Below, one piece after another: positions 41,944 through 50,999 of a stretch of DNA of 64,000 bases (the stretch's first letter is position 1; each line of letters starts with the position of its first letter). The notes beneath the pieces were generated by a model. The model saw only the letters and a list, made by a program, of their open reading frames with translations, searched no databases and was not told the origin of the DNA. This DNA is from an uncultured Paracoccaceae bacterium. Its GTDB lineage: Bacteria > Pseudomonadota > Alphaproteobacteria > Rhodobacterales > Rhodobacteraceae. Location: positions 1 to 64,000 of the forward strand of contig CANLQK010000004.1 of assembly GCA_947493255.1 (NCBI GenBank). The letters are read 5' to 3'. The translations under genes were made by a program, and so were the position numbers.

Positions 41944-42935
41944 TGCCATTCGGGGCGGCCATTTTAGGCCCTGAGGGACTATCTATAACCGATTGGGAAC
42001 GATCGTTTTTCCGTGATTTCAAGCCGTTTGGCTTTATTCTTTTTGCGCGCAACATCGACACTCCTGACCAAGTGCGTCGGCTGTGTGATGATCTGCGGGC
42101 TGCGGCAGGACATGATGCGCCCATCTTGGTGGATCAAGAAGGGGGACGTGTGCAACGCTTGCGGGGTCCCCATTGGCGCGAGTGGTTGCCACCACTCGAA
42201 CAGATGGAACAGGCAAGCGACCCGATGCGGGCGATTTGGTTGCGGTACCGGATCATCGCGGCTGAATTGCGTGATGTTGGGATTGATACCAACTGTGCCC
42301 CTTGTGCGGACATTGCTGGCCGGGTGACGCATCCGTTTTTGCGTAATCGCTGTTTTGGCGATGATCCACTGACTGTGATGGATGCTGCGCGTGCCGCAGC
42401 AGCGGCCCATTTGGCCGGGGGCGTGTTACCCGTTATCAAACATATTCCGGGCCACGGGTTGGGCGCAGTGGACAGCCACAAGGCTTTGCCACGGGTCACA
42501 GCCACCCGTGATTTTCTGGATCAACAGGATTTTGTGCCGTTTCGCGCGTTGGCTGATCTGCCGATGGCGATGACGGCCCATGTTGTTTACGACGCGATCG
42601 ACGCCGATAACCCGGCCACCACATCCGAAGTTGCGCATCATGTGATCCGCAATGACATCGGGTTTCAGGGGCTTTTGATGACCGATGATATTTCGATGGA
42701 GGCCTTAGATGGCACCGTTGAAGACCGGTCGCGTGCCGCACTGGCGGCGGGCTGTGATGTTGTGTTGCACTGCAATGGCAAGCCGCACGAATTGCAGGCC
42801 ATTTCCGAGACCGTAGGAACATTGTCAGGGGACGCTGCGTTTTGGGAGGCCAAAGCGGGCCTACATTTACGCAATACGCCAACGCCCGTTGACATTGACG
42901 CCCTGTCAGAGGAATTTGACGACCTATTGAATTGA
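41943..42935 (+). CDS. nagZ: Beta-N-acetylglucosaminidase, family GH3
   Basis: A 330-aa cytoplasmic enzyme that removes GlcNAc from muropeptides during cell-wall recycling. GH3 NagZ signatures: KHIPGHGLGAVDSHKALPRV with the catalytic His/Asp pair and the nucleophile Asp in LLMTDDISMEAL. It overlaps the SPOR gene by one base and precedes scpA. Confidence 0.95.
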   Translation: MPFGAAILGPEGLSITDWERSFFRDFKPFGFILFARNIDTPDQVRRLCDDLRAAAGHDAPILVDQEGGRVQRLRGPHWREWLPPLEQMEQASDPMRAIWLRYRIIAAELRDVGIDTNCAPCADIAGRVTHPFLRNRCFGDDPLTVMDAARAAAAAHLAGGVLPVIKHIPGHGLGAVDSHKALPRVTATRDFLDQQDFVPFRALADLPMAMTAHVVYDAIDADNPATTSEVAHHVIRNDIGFQGLLMTDDISMEALDGTVEDRSRAALAAGCDVVLHCNGKPHELQAISETVGTLSGDAAFWEAKAGLHLRNTPTPVDIDALSEEFDDLLN

Positions 42936-42981
42936 TACCTCTTTCGGGGGTAGGGCCACAGGCCTTTTGACGAGGGGTCCA

Positions 42982-43770
42982 ATGTCAGACGAGCTTCCTA
43001 ATCTTGCACCAGACGTCAGCGAGCGGCTTGAAGCCGAAGCGTTGATTGTTGATGTGGATGGGTATGAGGGGCCGCTGGACCTTTTGTTGACGTTAAGCCG
43101 TACACAGAAGGTGGATCTGCGCCAGATTTCGGTGCTGGCGTTGGCAGAGCAATATTTGGCGTTCATCCACAAAGCGCGTGATCTGCGGTTAGAATTGGCG
43201 GCTGATTATTTGGTGATGGCGGCGTGGCTGGCGTTTTTGAAGTCACGGCTTTTGTTGCCACCTGACCCCACCGAAGAAGGACCATCTGGCGAGGAGCTGG
43301 CTGCGCATTTGGCGTTTCAATTGGAACGTTTGGCGGCCATGCGTGACGCGGCGGCGAAACTAATGGCGCGTGACCAGCTGGGCCGAGATTTTTTCGCCCG
43401 TGGGATTACAGAAGATGTCACGCGGACGCGGCGTGTGACCTATACAGCGACCTTGTTGGATTTGATGCAAGGGTATGCCCGTATTCGGACCAAGGATGAA
43501 TTCCGGCCCTTCGTGTTGGACCGCGAAAGTACGTACACCATGGAAGAAGCGTTGGGGCGCATGCGTAACCTGATCGGCTTTGCAGGCGAGTGGACGGATA
43601 TTTTGTCGTATTTGCCCGATGGCTGGGAATTGGACCCCAAGAAACGCCGGTCTGCCACGGCAGCGACGTTTGCTGCGTCGTTAGAGCTGGCCAAAGAAGG
43701 CAAGCTAGAGATCCGCCAAAGCGAAGTTTTCGCGCCTATTCAGATCAAGAGGAGAGCACATGACGAGTGA
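42982..43770 (+). CDS. scpA: Segregation and condensation protein A
   Basis: A 262-aa kleisin subunit of the SMC-ScpAB condensin, which organises chromosomes. N-terminal segment YEGPLDLLLTLSRTQKVDLR and DYLVMAAWLAFLKSRLLLPP are typical. ATG 42982 is chosen: GAGGGG lies just upstream, whereas a TTG five codons earlier has none. The 3' end overlaps scpB by 11 bp. Confidence 0.95.
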   Translation: MSDELPNLAPDVSERLEAEALIVDVDGYEGPLDLLLTLSRTQKVDLRQISVLALAEQYLAFIHKARDLRLELAADYLVMAAWLAFLKSRLLLPPDPTEEGPSGEELAAHLAFQLERLAAMRDAAAKLMARDQLGRDFFARGITEDVTRTRRVTYTATLLDLMQGYARIRTKDEFRPFVLDRESTYTMEEALGRMRNLIGFAGEWTDILSYLPDGWELDPKKRRSATAATFAASLELAKEGKLEIRQSEVFAPIQIKRRAHDE

Positions 43771-44431
43771 TGTGCACACACCCGAAGACACACCAGAGGT
43801 GGAACCCGAAGAGAGCCTGTTTGAGGCCCCGCCAATGGGTGAACAAGAACGCATGGTCGAGGCGATTATGTTTGCCACAGCCGACCCTGTAACCGTCAAA
43901 GAATTGGCGGGCCGTATGCCCCATGGCTGCGACCCCGCAGAAGCCTTAGTGCATTTGCGCAAACGGTATGAAGGGCGCGGTGTATCACTGGTGCGGGTGG
44001 GCGATGCATGGGCATTGCGTACGGCACCGGACCTAGGGTTTTTGATGCAAAAAGAAACGGTTGAGACCCGTAAGCTGAGCCGCGCTGCGGTCGAGACACT
44101 GGCGATTGTATCTTACCACCAACCTGTGACCCGCGCCGAGATTGAAGAAATTCGTGGGGTGAGCGTGAGCCGAGGCACGATTGACCAATTGATCGAAATG
44201 GAATGGATCAGGTTTGGCCGTCGACGTATGACGCCGGGCCGTCCGGTGACGTTTGTCGTGACGCAAACCTTCTTGGATCATTTCGGGTTGGAAAGCGCAC
44301 GGGACTTGCCTGGGCTGAAAGAGTTGCGTTCTGCCGGTTTGTTGGAAAGCAGACCATTGCCAAGCACCAACCCTGATGATGACGATGCAGATGATGATGA
44401 TGATCAGACAGAAATGTTTGAAGAAACGTAA
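43760..44431 (+). CDS. scpB: Segregation and condensation protein B
   Basis: A 223-aa partner of ScpA; two winged-helix domains (EQERMVEAIMFATADPVTVK; TLAIVSYHQPVTRAEIEEIR; GRRRMTPGRPVTFVVTQTFL). The C-terminus carries an extended acidic run (NPDDDDADDDDDQTEMFEET). Overlaps scpA by 11 bp, supporting balanced synthesis. Confidence 0.95.
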   Translation: MTSDVHTPEDTPEVEPEESLFEAPPMGEQERMVEAIMFATADPVTVKELAGRMPHGCDPAEALVHLRKRYEGRGVSLVRVGDAWALRTAPDLGFLMQKETVETRKLSRAAVETLAIVSYHQPVTRAEIEEIRGVSVSRGTIDQLIEMEWIRFGRRRMTPGRPVTFVVTQTFLDHFGLESARDLPGLKELRSAGLLESRPLPSTNPDDDDADDDDDQTEMFEET

Positions 44432-44523
44432 ATCGCGCCCTCAATTTGCCCAAGTTTCTGGGTAAAATTAGGTAAATCGGGCCACTGCGCCTATATTGGT
44501 ATTACGTTTTAGGAGTTTGAAGT

Positions 44524-44721
44524 ATGGAACGCATTCTGAACATGATCTTGCGCCGTGTGGTGAGCAAGGGTGTTAACTCCGGTATTCGGGCGATGTCCAA
44601 GCGCGGGGAAGGTGACGGGAAAACGTCGCAACAAGACCGCGAGATGGCCCAACAGGCAAGACAATCTGGCAAGAACCTGCGACAGGTGTCCAAGGTTATG
44701 CGCCGGTTGAATAAGTTCTGA
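44524..44721 (+). CDS. 65-aa basic small protein
   Basis: A short basic protein, starting MERILNMILRRVVSKGVNSG and ending VMRRLNKF, with a Gln-rich middle (QQDREMAQQARQSGKNLRQ). AGGAGTTTGAAGT gives a good ribosome site. No family is known to me; the positive charge and amphipathic helices suggest membrane surface or nucleic acid binding. In many relatives tatABC follows scpB; here this gene is in that place, but it is not TatA. Confidence 0.65.
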   Translation: MERILNMILRRVVSKGVNSGIRAMSKRGEGDGKTSQQDREMAQQARQSGKNLRQVSKVMRRLNKF

Positions 44722-44844
44722 GTTTTGCCTGAGCGAAACGTTTAACCCGTTGCGCGGATAACGCCCCTGCCTGCCGCGCGAGGGGCAACATACCTATATT
44801 CCAACAGGGGCCATTCCAATAGGGACTGACATTGCAAAGGCCGT

Positions 44845-45921
44845 TTAGGATTTGAAATGTTTGGACAGTTTTAGGCCCTGACCTTGGTAGTTGGATTTGA
44901 TGTCTTGGCCATAGAGCGCCTGAGGTAGGTCGGACATATGTTCATACACAAGGCGCCCCACGACTTGGCCATGTTCCAAAACGAAAGGGGCCTCGTGGCA
45001 GCGAACCTCTAGGACGCCGCGCGAGCCGGAACCACCTGCGCCGTCCCACCCAAAGCCCGGGTCAAAAAAGCCAGCGTAATGGACACGAAATTCGCCGACC
45101 ATTGCGATATAGGGGGCCATTTCGGCGGCGCAATTTGGTGGGATCGAGATCGCCTCGCGGCTGACGAGAATGTAAAAGGCGCCAGGATCGAGGATGATGC
45201 GACCCTCTGTGGTGCGGATCTCTTCCCAGAAATCGGCGGGGTCGTAGTGATTGATCTGCCCCAGATCTATGACGCCGGTGTGCGGTTTTGCACGGTACCC
45301 GACCAGATCACCCTTCGCAGGCTTTAGATCGACAGAAAAACCCAACCCGTCAGAAATGACCGCAGTGCCGTCGACGATAGGCGTTTGTGCATGGAGGGCG
45401 GCAAGTTCTTCGTCGTCCATCATGGTTTTACCCTGACGGAAAATGATCTGATTGAGCATCAAGCCGGGGCGCACAAGAACCGAGAACGACCGCGGGCAGA
45501 TTTCGACATAAAGTGGACCGGTGTACCCGTCTGGAACGCGGTCAAATTCGACGCCATTGTCCGTGATAATGCGGGTCAACAGGTCCAAACGACCGGTAGA
45601 GGATTTGGCGCTGGCAGCGGCGGTCATGCCTGTTGGAAGGCCCAGTGATTCCATCAGGGGAACGACGTAGACGCACCCTTTTTCAAGAACAGCACCGTCG
45701 GTCAGGTCGATCTGGTGCATGGTGAATTGCGCCAATCGGTCCGTCACCGTTTGCGCCTTACCAGCAAGGAAAGAGGCGCGGACGCGGTACGCGGTTTGCC
45801 CCAGCCGCAAATCAAGCGATGCCGGCTGAATTTGGCCCGCTTCCAGTGGCGTGGTTGCGCTGATTGCACCCTGCATGCGCAAATCGTCGATTTGCTTGTC
45901 GGAGAGAACGCCTGCTTTCAT
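44845..45921 (-). CDS. dcd: Double-domain dCTP deaminase
   Basis: A 358-aa 2'-deoxycytidine 5'-triphosphate deaminase of the longer alphaproteobacterial type (Dcd is about 190 aa in E. coli). Two dUTPase-like domains are visible: N-terminal with AAASAKSSTGRLDLLTRIIT and GLMLNQIIFRQG; C-terminal with GEFRVHYAGFFDPGFGWDG and VLEHGQVVGRLVYEHMSD. ATG 45921 has AAGGACCGATCA ahead of it; upstream ATGs do not. It supplies dUMP precursors for thymidylate. Upstream on the same strand lie a terminator and tRNA-Pro. Confidence 0.9.
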   Translation of the reverse strand: MKAGVLSDKQIDDLRMQGAISATTPLEAGQIQPASLDLRLGQTAYRVRASFLAGKAQTVTDRLAQFTMHQIDLTDGAVLEKGCVYVVPLMESLGLPTGMTAAASAKSSTGRLDLLTRIITDNGVEFDRVPDGYTGPLYVEICPRSFSVLVRPGLMLNQIIFRQGKTMMDDEELAALHAQTPIVDGTAVISDGLGFSVDLKPAKGDLVGYRAKPHTGVIDLGQINHYDPADFWEEIRTTEGRIILDPGAFYILVSREAISIPPNCAAEMAPYIAMVGEFRVHYAGFFDPGFGWDGAGGSGSRGVLEVRCHEAPFVLEHGQVVGRLVYEHMSDLPQALYGQDIKSNYQGQGLKLSKHFKS

Positions 45922-45970
45922 TGATCGGTCCTTACTTTTCATTCCGCATACTCCGCCAATGGGAGGATGC

Positions 45971-46010
45971 AAAAACGCCCGCCAACGCGGCTGCGTGACG
46001 GGCGGTTTTT
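45971..46010. terminator. Bidirectional terminator between tRNA-Pro and dcd
   Basis: An interrupted hairpin (CGCCCG / CGGGCG with an inner ACGC / GCGT stem) flanked by AAAAA and TTTTT, so it can act on either strand. On the minus strand it lies directly after tRNA-Pro. Confidence 0.82.
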
Positions 46011-46012
46011 AA

Positions 46013-46089
46013 TGGTCGGGCTAGCAGGACTCGAACCTGCGACCTTCCGTCCCCCAGACGGACGCGCTACCAGGCTGCGCCATAGCCCG
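46013..46089 (-). tRNA. tRNA-Pro(GGG), CCA encoded
   Basis: A 77-nt cloverleaf with acceptor CGGGCTA / TAGCCCG, discriminator A and an encoded 3' CCA. The anticodon stem TCCGT / ACGGA holds loop CTGGGGG, giving anticodon GGG (codons CCC/CCU). The T arm has GGTTCGAGTCC. It lies between the MerR-type gene and dcd. Confidence 0.95.
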
Positions 46090-46156
46090 ACTTGACGGCG
46101 TTCATAGCTGATTTGAGCGCTGGGGCAAGGCGTAAAACGCATCATGGCCGGATGGA

Positions 46157-46903
46157 TTAGCGCGCCGCGATGCGTTCGCGAAGCACCTGCATCTGATCGA
46201 GTAACGGCGCAATTTTTTCGCGTTGAGCGGCAAGTTTTGAGGGGGGCGCCTTTTGAAGGAGGTGGAACACGCGGGCTGTTGCCTTGCTGTCGCTGTCGGA
46301 TGGATCTGCAGGTACATCGGGCATTTGGATGGATGGAGCAGCGTCCGCCGGCGGTGGTGACGCTGGTTGTTCATCGGCCTTGGGTGATCCGAAGAGGTTG
46401 AGTGTCAGGGCAGGGCCTGTGCTTGGCTCGGTTGGTTGTAAGGAGACAACATTTGTAATGTCGACCTCGGCCTCGACTGCAGGCGTTTCGTCTGGCATTT
46501 CCTCTGGCGCTTCGGGGGCCACAGGTTTGTCAGGAACGTCCGATGCCGTGGTCGATGCTGGTTCATCCGGTGTGACCGGTGCCGCTGGTTCGACAGCTTC
46601 TTCGATATCGTCTTGGGCGGGCGCGAGGAGGGCTGTTTCACCAAGTTTGGCGACGTGTTTTACACCCTGTTCACGCAAAAGTTTTTGCGCGCCCTTAATG
46701 GTCATGCCGTCTTCGTGGAGCAGTTGTTTGATACCGGCCAACAGGTTCATATCACCAGGGCGATAATAGCGACGCCCACCAGCCCGTTTGACGGGCTTGA
46801 CCTGACTGAATTTGCTTTCCCAGAACCGCAAAACATGTGCGGGGGTGTCCAGCGCGGTGGACACTTCGGAAATGGTGCGGAAGGCGTCGCGAGATTTAGA
46901 CAT
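46157..46903 (-). CDS. MerR-family transcriptional regulator
   Basis: A 248-aa protein with an N-terminal MerR winged helix ([40 protein letters not shown]) and a long Pro/Ala/Glu-rich linker before a short C-terminal helix ([20 protein letters not shown]). No cysteine metal site is visible. It is part of the conserved rpmF-plsX-fabH-ihfA run, which it ends, and precedes tRNA-Pro. Confidence 0.88.
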   Translation of the reverse strand: MSKSRDAFRTISEVSTALDTPAHVLRFWESKFSQVKPVKRAGGRRYYRPGDMNLLAGIKQLLHEDGMTIKGAQKLLREQGVKHVAKLGETALLAPAQDDIEEAVEPAAPVTPDEPASTTASDVPDKPVAPEAPEEMPDETPAVEAEVDITNVVSLQPTEPSTGPALTLNLFGSPKADEQPASPPPADAAPSIQMPDVPADPSDSDSKATARVFHLLQKAPPSKLAAQREKIAPLLDQMQVLRERIAAR

Positions 46904-46925
46904 CCTTACGTCCTTTCAGAAACGT

Positions 46926-47228
46926 CTAGCGTTTGTTGCCAGCTGCGACACGGTCTTTCATCAAGTGGCTCGGGCGGAAGCTGAGGACTCGGCGCGGCGT
47001 GATTGGGACTTCTTCGCCGGTCTTTGGGTTCCGGCCAATACGTGCGGCCTTGTCGCGGATTGAAAACGTTCCGAACGAGGAAATTTTCACGCTGTCACCT
47101 TTGGCCAAGGCGTCTGACATTTGTGTCAGGACACTTTCTACAAGATCGGCACTTTCATTGCGGGATAGGCCCACTTCTTCGTGCACTGCATCCGCAAGAT
47201 CCATTCGCGTCAAAGTTTTGTCAGACAT
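46926..47228 (-). CDS. ihfA: Integration host factor alpha subunit
   Basis: A 100-aa DNA-bending protein of the HU/IHF family; [20 protein letters not shown] and [20 protein letters not shown] are the DNA-arm segments with the intercalating proline. N-terminal [20 protein letters not shown] indicates IhfA. A typical site is after fabH in this order. Confidence 0.96.
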   Translation of the reverse strand: MSDKTLTRMDLADAVHEEVGLSRNESADLVESVLTQMSDALAKGDSVKISSFGTFSIRDKAARIGRNPKTGEEVPITPRRVLSFRPSHLMKDRVAAGNKR

Positions 47229-47319
47229 CCTTCACCCCCTATGGTTTTCAGGACCTTAGGCCATCGTCAAAAAGAGAGTCAATAACAGGGACTTGCCGAG
47301 CGTCGTTCAAGGTGCCGCT

Positions 47320-48291
47320 TTACCAGCGCAGAACGACTGCACCCCATGCCAAACCACCGCCGATCGCTTCGGTGACCAAAAGGTCGCCAGGTTTGATTTG
47401 GCCGCGAGAGACACCCACAGATAAGGCTAAAGGGATAGACGCTGCGGATGTATTGCCGTGGTCCTGGACGGTCACAACGACCTTATCCATGCTGACGCCA
47501 AGCTTTTTGGCGGTGCCTTGGATGATCCGAATATTGGCTTGATGGGGGACAACCCAGTCGACGTCGTCATGGCCTAGGTCTGATTTTACCAGTGCAGCAT
47601 CGGCAGTTGATGCAAGTTTTTCAACGGCTTGCCGGAAAAGGGCGTTGCCTTGCATGACAATATGGCCGGTTTGTTGGCTGACCATGCCGCCGTCAACATA
47701 AAGCATATCTTTGTGGCGGCCGTCTGAGTTGAGGTCGACACCAAGGATGCCACGGTCGTCAGATGAGCCGGTGCCATCGGTTGCTTCTAGAACAAGTGCG
47801 CCAGCGCCATCGCCAAACAAAACGCAGGTCCCACGATCTTCGAAATTAAGAATACGTGAGAACGTTTCTGCGCCGATGACCAAAATTCGCTTGGCTTGAC
47901 CAGACAAGATCATGCCGTTGGCATTTGCCAGAGCAAAGACAAAACCGGCGCAAACGGCCTGAATGTCGTATGCAAAGCCACGTGTCATGCCCAGTTTTTG
48001 CTGAATCATAGTGGCCGCCGACGGAAACGTATGGTCGGGCGTTGAGGTGGCGACGATGATTGCATCGATGTCGTCAGGTTCTAAACCGGCCATATCCAGT
48101 GCATTTTGTGCGGCCTTGGTGCCCAAGTCTGATGTGAATTCATCATCTGCAGCAAAATGGCGACGTTCTATGCCGGACCGTGTGCGAATCCATTCGTCGG
48201 TTGTGTCGAGCGTGGCTTCGAATTCGGAATTTGGCACAACACGAGAGGGGAGATAGTGGCCGACGCCTTTTACGGTCGCGCGAATGGTCAT
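47320..48291 (-). CDS. fabH: 3-oxoacyl-ACP synthase III
   Basis: A 323-aa condensing enzyme that starts fatty acid synthesis from acetyl-CoA and malonyl-ACP. The catalytic triad is visible: Cys in IQAVCAGFVFALANANGM, His in VPHQANIRII and Asn in HGNTSAASIPLAL. Starts 5 bp after the plsX stop. Confidence 0.97.
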   Translation of the reverse strand: MTIRATVKGVGHYLPSRVVPNSEFEATLDTTDEWIRTRSGIERRHFAADDEFTSDLGTKAAQNALDMAGLEPDDIDAIIVATSTPDHTFPSAATMIQQKLGMTRGFAYDIQAVCAGFVFALANANGMILSGQAKRILVIGAETFSRILNFEDRGTCVLFGDGAGALVLEATDGTGSSDDRGILGVDLNSDGRHKDMLYVDGGMVSQQTGHIVMQGNALFRQAVEKLASTADAALVKSDLGHDDVDWVVPHQANIRIIQGTAKKLGVSMDKVVVTVQDHGNTSAASIPLALSVGVSRGQIKPGDLLVTEAIGGGLAWGAVVLRW

Positions 48292-48296
48292 TTGAA

Positions 48297-49403
48297 TTAT
48301 GTGTCCTTGCTCGCGCCAGTTACAGTGGCGTCTTTATCTTCCGTTGGGTCATCTTGCGCAAGGGTGGCAGCAGTTGCAACCCGTGCGGCCAACTTGTCGG
48401 AGAAACCGGAACGGCCCAGCTGTGCGGCCAAAGAAAGGGCGGCTTCTACGCCTGTCGCATCTGCGGACCCGTGGCTTTTGACGACGGTGCCGTTTAGCCC
48501 AAGGAAAACGCCGCCATTTACGCGACGGGGATCGATTTTCTTTTTCAAGCGGCCAAGGGATGTTGCTGCCAATAGGGCTGCGATCCGTGAAAACGGGGTC
48601 GCTTTGAATGCAGCGCGCAGCGAATCTGAGATGAAGTTTGCGGTGCCTTCACCGGTTTTGAGCGCAATATTGCCGGTAAATCCGTCGGTGACGATGACAT
48701 CAGCGCGGCCCGACGGCAGATCGCCGCCTTCAACGAATCCCACGTATTCGAATTCTCCGCGGGGTGCGGCACGCCTGATAATATCGTGGGCGACCTTGAG
48801 TTCAGCGCGACCTTTGTGGTCTTCGACGCCGACGTTCAACAGGCCAACACGCGGGCGGGGGAGGCCCAAACCGTTGCGTGCATAGGATGCCCCCATCAGC
48901 GCATAGGTCAGAAGGTCTTCTTCGTCGGCGCGGATGTCGGCACCAGCGTCAAGCATGACGCTAAAGCCTGCTTTGGTGCGTGATGGCCAGAGGCAGGCAA
49001 TAGCAGGGCGGTTGACGCCTTCGGCCTTACGCAAGCGGACCATAGAGACGGCCATCAAGGCCCCTGTGTTGCCGCAGGAAACACAGACTGCAGCGTCTTT
49101 GCTGCGCACAGCTTCGATCGCGGACCACATAGACGTGGCTTTGCCGTGGCGCATGACCTGACTGGGCTTGTCGTGCATCGTAACAACGTCATCTGCATGA
49201 ACGACTGTTACACAAGAGGTGATTTTCTTCTTTGAAAGCAAGGTGTTCAGCTGCTCGGCTGGGCCGTGCAGCATGACGTGAACGTCTTTGTTTTTCGCAA
49301 GGAAACGCGAAAGACCCGCGACGATTGGCGCGGGTCCTTGGTCGCCGCCCATGGCGTCGACAGAAAGTACGAGCTTGTCAGTCACAGGATCAGAAACGGT
49401 CAT
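48297..49403 (-). CDS. plsX: Phosphate acyltransferase PlsX
   Basis: A 368-aa enzyme making acyl-phosphate from acyl-ACP for phospholipid synthesis. Recognisable: LSVDAMGGDQGPAPIVAG, SCGNTGALMAVSMVRL and VGFVEGGDLPSGRADVIVTD. It follows rpmF by 31 bp and precedes fabH by 5 bp, tying lipid synthesis to ribosome output as is usual. Confidence 0.97.
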   Translation of the reverse strand: MTVSDPVTDKLVLSVDAMGGDQGPAPIVAGLSRFLAKNKDVHVMLHGPAEQLNTLLSKKKITSCVTVVHADDVVTMHDKPSQVMRHGKATSMWSAIEAVRSKDAAVCVSCGNTGALMAVSMVRLRKAEGVNRPAIACLWPSRTKAGFSVMLDAGADIRADEEDLLTYALMGASYARNGLGLPRPRVGLLNVGVEDHKGRAELKVAHDIIRRAAPRGEFEYVGFVEGGDLPSGRADVIVTDGFTGNIALKTGEGTANFISDSLRAAFKATPFSRIAALLAATSLGRLKKKIDPRRVNGGVFLGLNGTVVKSHGSADATGVEAALSLAAQLGRSGFSDKLAARVATAATLAQDDPTEDKDATVTGASKDT

Positions 49404-49434
49404 TGGGAACCCCTTTGCCGACCGACCCTAAGGC

Positions 49435-49641
49435 TTATGCTGCGTCGTCGTCCAGATCGATTTCGTCTGCCTGCGCGATTACTTCGCGATCTGCGTAGTG
49501 ACCGCAGGAAGGGCACACGTGGTGTGGACGCTTAAGTTCGCCGCAGGACGGACATTCGTTTGGGTTCGCACCATCAAGAGCGTGGTGGGACCGACGGTTG
49601 TTCCGGCGGGATTTGGAGATTTTATTCTGTGGGACAGCCAT
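49435..49641 (-). CDS. rpmF: 50S ribosomal protein L32
   Basis: A 68-aa ribosomal protein beginning [20 protein letters not shown]. The zinc ribbon has all four cysteines ([20 protein letters not shown]). Start ATG 49641 fits the family; an upstream frame to 49668 was rejected. Confidence 0.97.
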   Translation of the reverse strand: MAVPQNKISKSRRNNRRSHHALDGANPNECPSCGELKRPHHVCPSCGHYADREVIAQADEIDLDDDAA

Positions 49642-49831
49642 GTCACAACCTCGGATAATGGGCCACACCTATTGGCGGTGGGGCCGCGTGAATTTCGGCG
49701 CTCAAATAAGCGTTTCGCGGGCTTTAAGACATATCTGTCAGCCTGTCGAGACGTGATTTGAAACGAGGCGCGAACATACTGCGATTCCTATAGGACGCAA
49801 GTGTTTTTGCCGCACCCCGAATGAGCAGGGA

Positions 49832-50386
49832 TTAAGAGTCGTCTTCGGCCTTTTTTTCAAGGCTATCGCGTAGCGCGCCGAGGCCAGCGAAGGGGCGGGC
49901 GTCCTCGTCGGTCATGGCGGCTTTGCCAGGTTCTGTAAAAACTGCTGTTCCTGTCTCGGCGCCGTCTTTGCGAGGGTAGGCCGGAATGGATAGGTCCAAT
50001 GCTTCGAGCGCAACGGCAACCAGATCGAGCGTTTCGGGCAGCGGATCTGTCGTGTCGTCGTCGATCATTTCGACTTCGGACGCGTCGGGGTCTTCGTAGT
50101 TGCTGGTGTAGGTGCGGGCGATGTTTTCATCGATGCGAGTCGTGACCGGGTCGAGCGTGACGACGCAGTCTTGTATTACTGTAGCGCCAAGTTTGGCCTC
50201 TAGGCGCCAGTCGCGTTTGCCCAATGGAATAAGGTCGCCGTCCATGCGCAGTTTGCGTAAAGTAGGTACCCCGAGGGTTTGCGCAATCGCTGCACGCCCT
50301 GCGGCATCGGGTTCGATTGTGAAATGTGTGCGTTTGCGGTTTGGCAAATCAGCCAGCCGCACGATATGGCTGGGAAAGTCGGTCAT
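49832..50386 (-). CDS. DUF177/YceD-family protein
   Basis: A 184-aa protein of the YceD/DUF177 family, which is encoded next to rpmF in most bacteria and is linked to 23S rRNA maturation. It includes IPLGKRDWRLEAKLGATVIQ and CVVTLDPVTTRIDENIARTY. ATG 50386 is chosen as the family start; a 40-residue extension upstream would overlap the bamE promoter. It is 190 bp upstream of rpmF and divergent from bamE. Confidence 0.9.
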   Translation of the reverse strand: MTDFPSHIVRLADLPNRKRTHFTIEPDAAGRAAIAQTLGVPTLRKLRMDGDLIPLGKRDWRLEAKLGATVIQDCVVTLDPVTTRIDENIARTYTSNYEDPDASEVEMIDDDTTDPLPETLDLVAVALEALDLSIPAYPRKDGAETGTAVFTEPGKAAMTDEDARPFAGLGALRDSLEKKAEDDS

Positions 50387-50486
50387 GTGCAGGCACCCTT
50401 GAATAACGTCGCGTGTTGACGGTAAATGCGTTAAAAGCCGACAGAAGCCAACGTGAAAACGAATGGTACCGGCAAGAGAGGGTCGC

Positions 50487-50960
50487 ATGACGCAAGCAGG
50501 TCGCACAGCAGGTCGTTTGGTACGCGCTACATTACTGGGGTCCGCCCTGTTTTTGGCAGTAGGTTGTACAACGCTTTACCGCAATCATGGCTATGCGCCG
50601 ACGGACGAACAATTGTCCGAAGTATTGGTGGGTGTAGACACACGCGGCACTGTTTCAGACGTGATCGGGCCGCCAACGGCATCGGGCGTCACAAACGAAG
50701 GCGATTTTTTCTATGTGCAAAGCCGGTTCCGTTTGTATGGCCCGCTAGAGCCTAAAGAAATTGAGCGCGAAGTTGTGGCCATTCGGTTTGATGGTGACGG
50801 CGTTGTTTCCAACGTGGAACGTTTCGGTCTTGAGAACGGACAGGTCGTGGCCTTGTCGCGCCGTGTGACGGACGACAACGTGCAGGGCACAACGTTCTTG
50901 CGCCAGTTGTTCGGTTCGATCGGCCAGTTTAATGCCGGTGATTTTATCGGCGACGGGTGA
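50487..50960 (+). CDS. bamE: Outer membrane assembly factor BamE
   Basis: A 157-aa lipoprotein of the BAM complex (SmpA/OmlA). Signal ends at Cys27 (LGSALFLAVGC); BamE domain YAPTDEQLSEVLVGVDTRGT and VSDVIGPPTASG. ATG 50487 has GAGAGGGTCGC upstream. Confidence 0.93.
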   Translation: MTQAGRTAGRLVRATLLGSALFLAVGCTTLYRNHGYAPTDEQLSEVLVGVDTRGTVSDVIGPPTASGVTNEGDFFYVQSRFRLYGPLEPKEIEREVVAIRFDGDGVVSNVERFGLENGQVVALSRRVTDDNVQGTTFLRQLFGSIGQFNAGDFIGDG

Positions 50961-50999
50961 TGTTTTTGTGGTCGGGCCTGTGATGGAACGACAATAGGT

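Noticed and set aside
44763..44787. GCCCCT/AGGGGC hairpin after the 65-aa gene
   Set aside because: A 6-bp stem without a T run; too weak to call.
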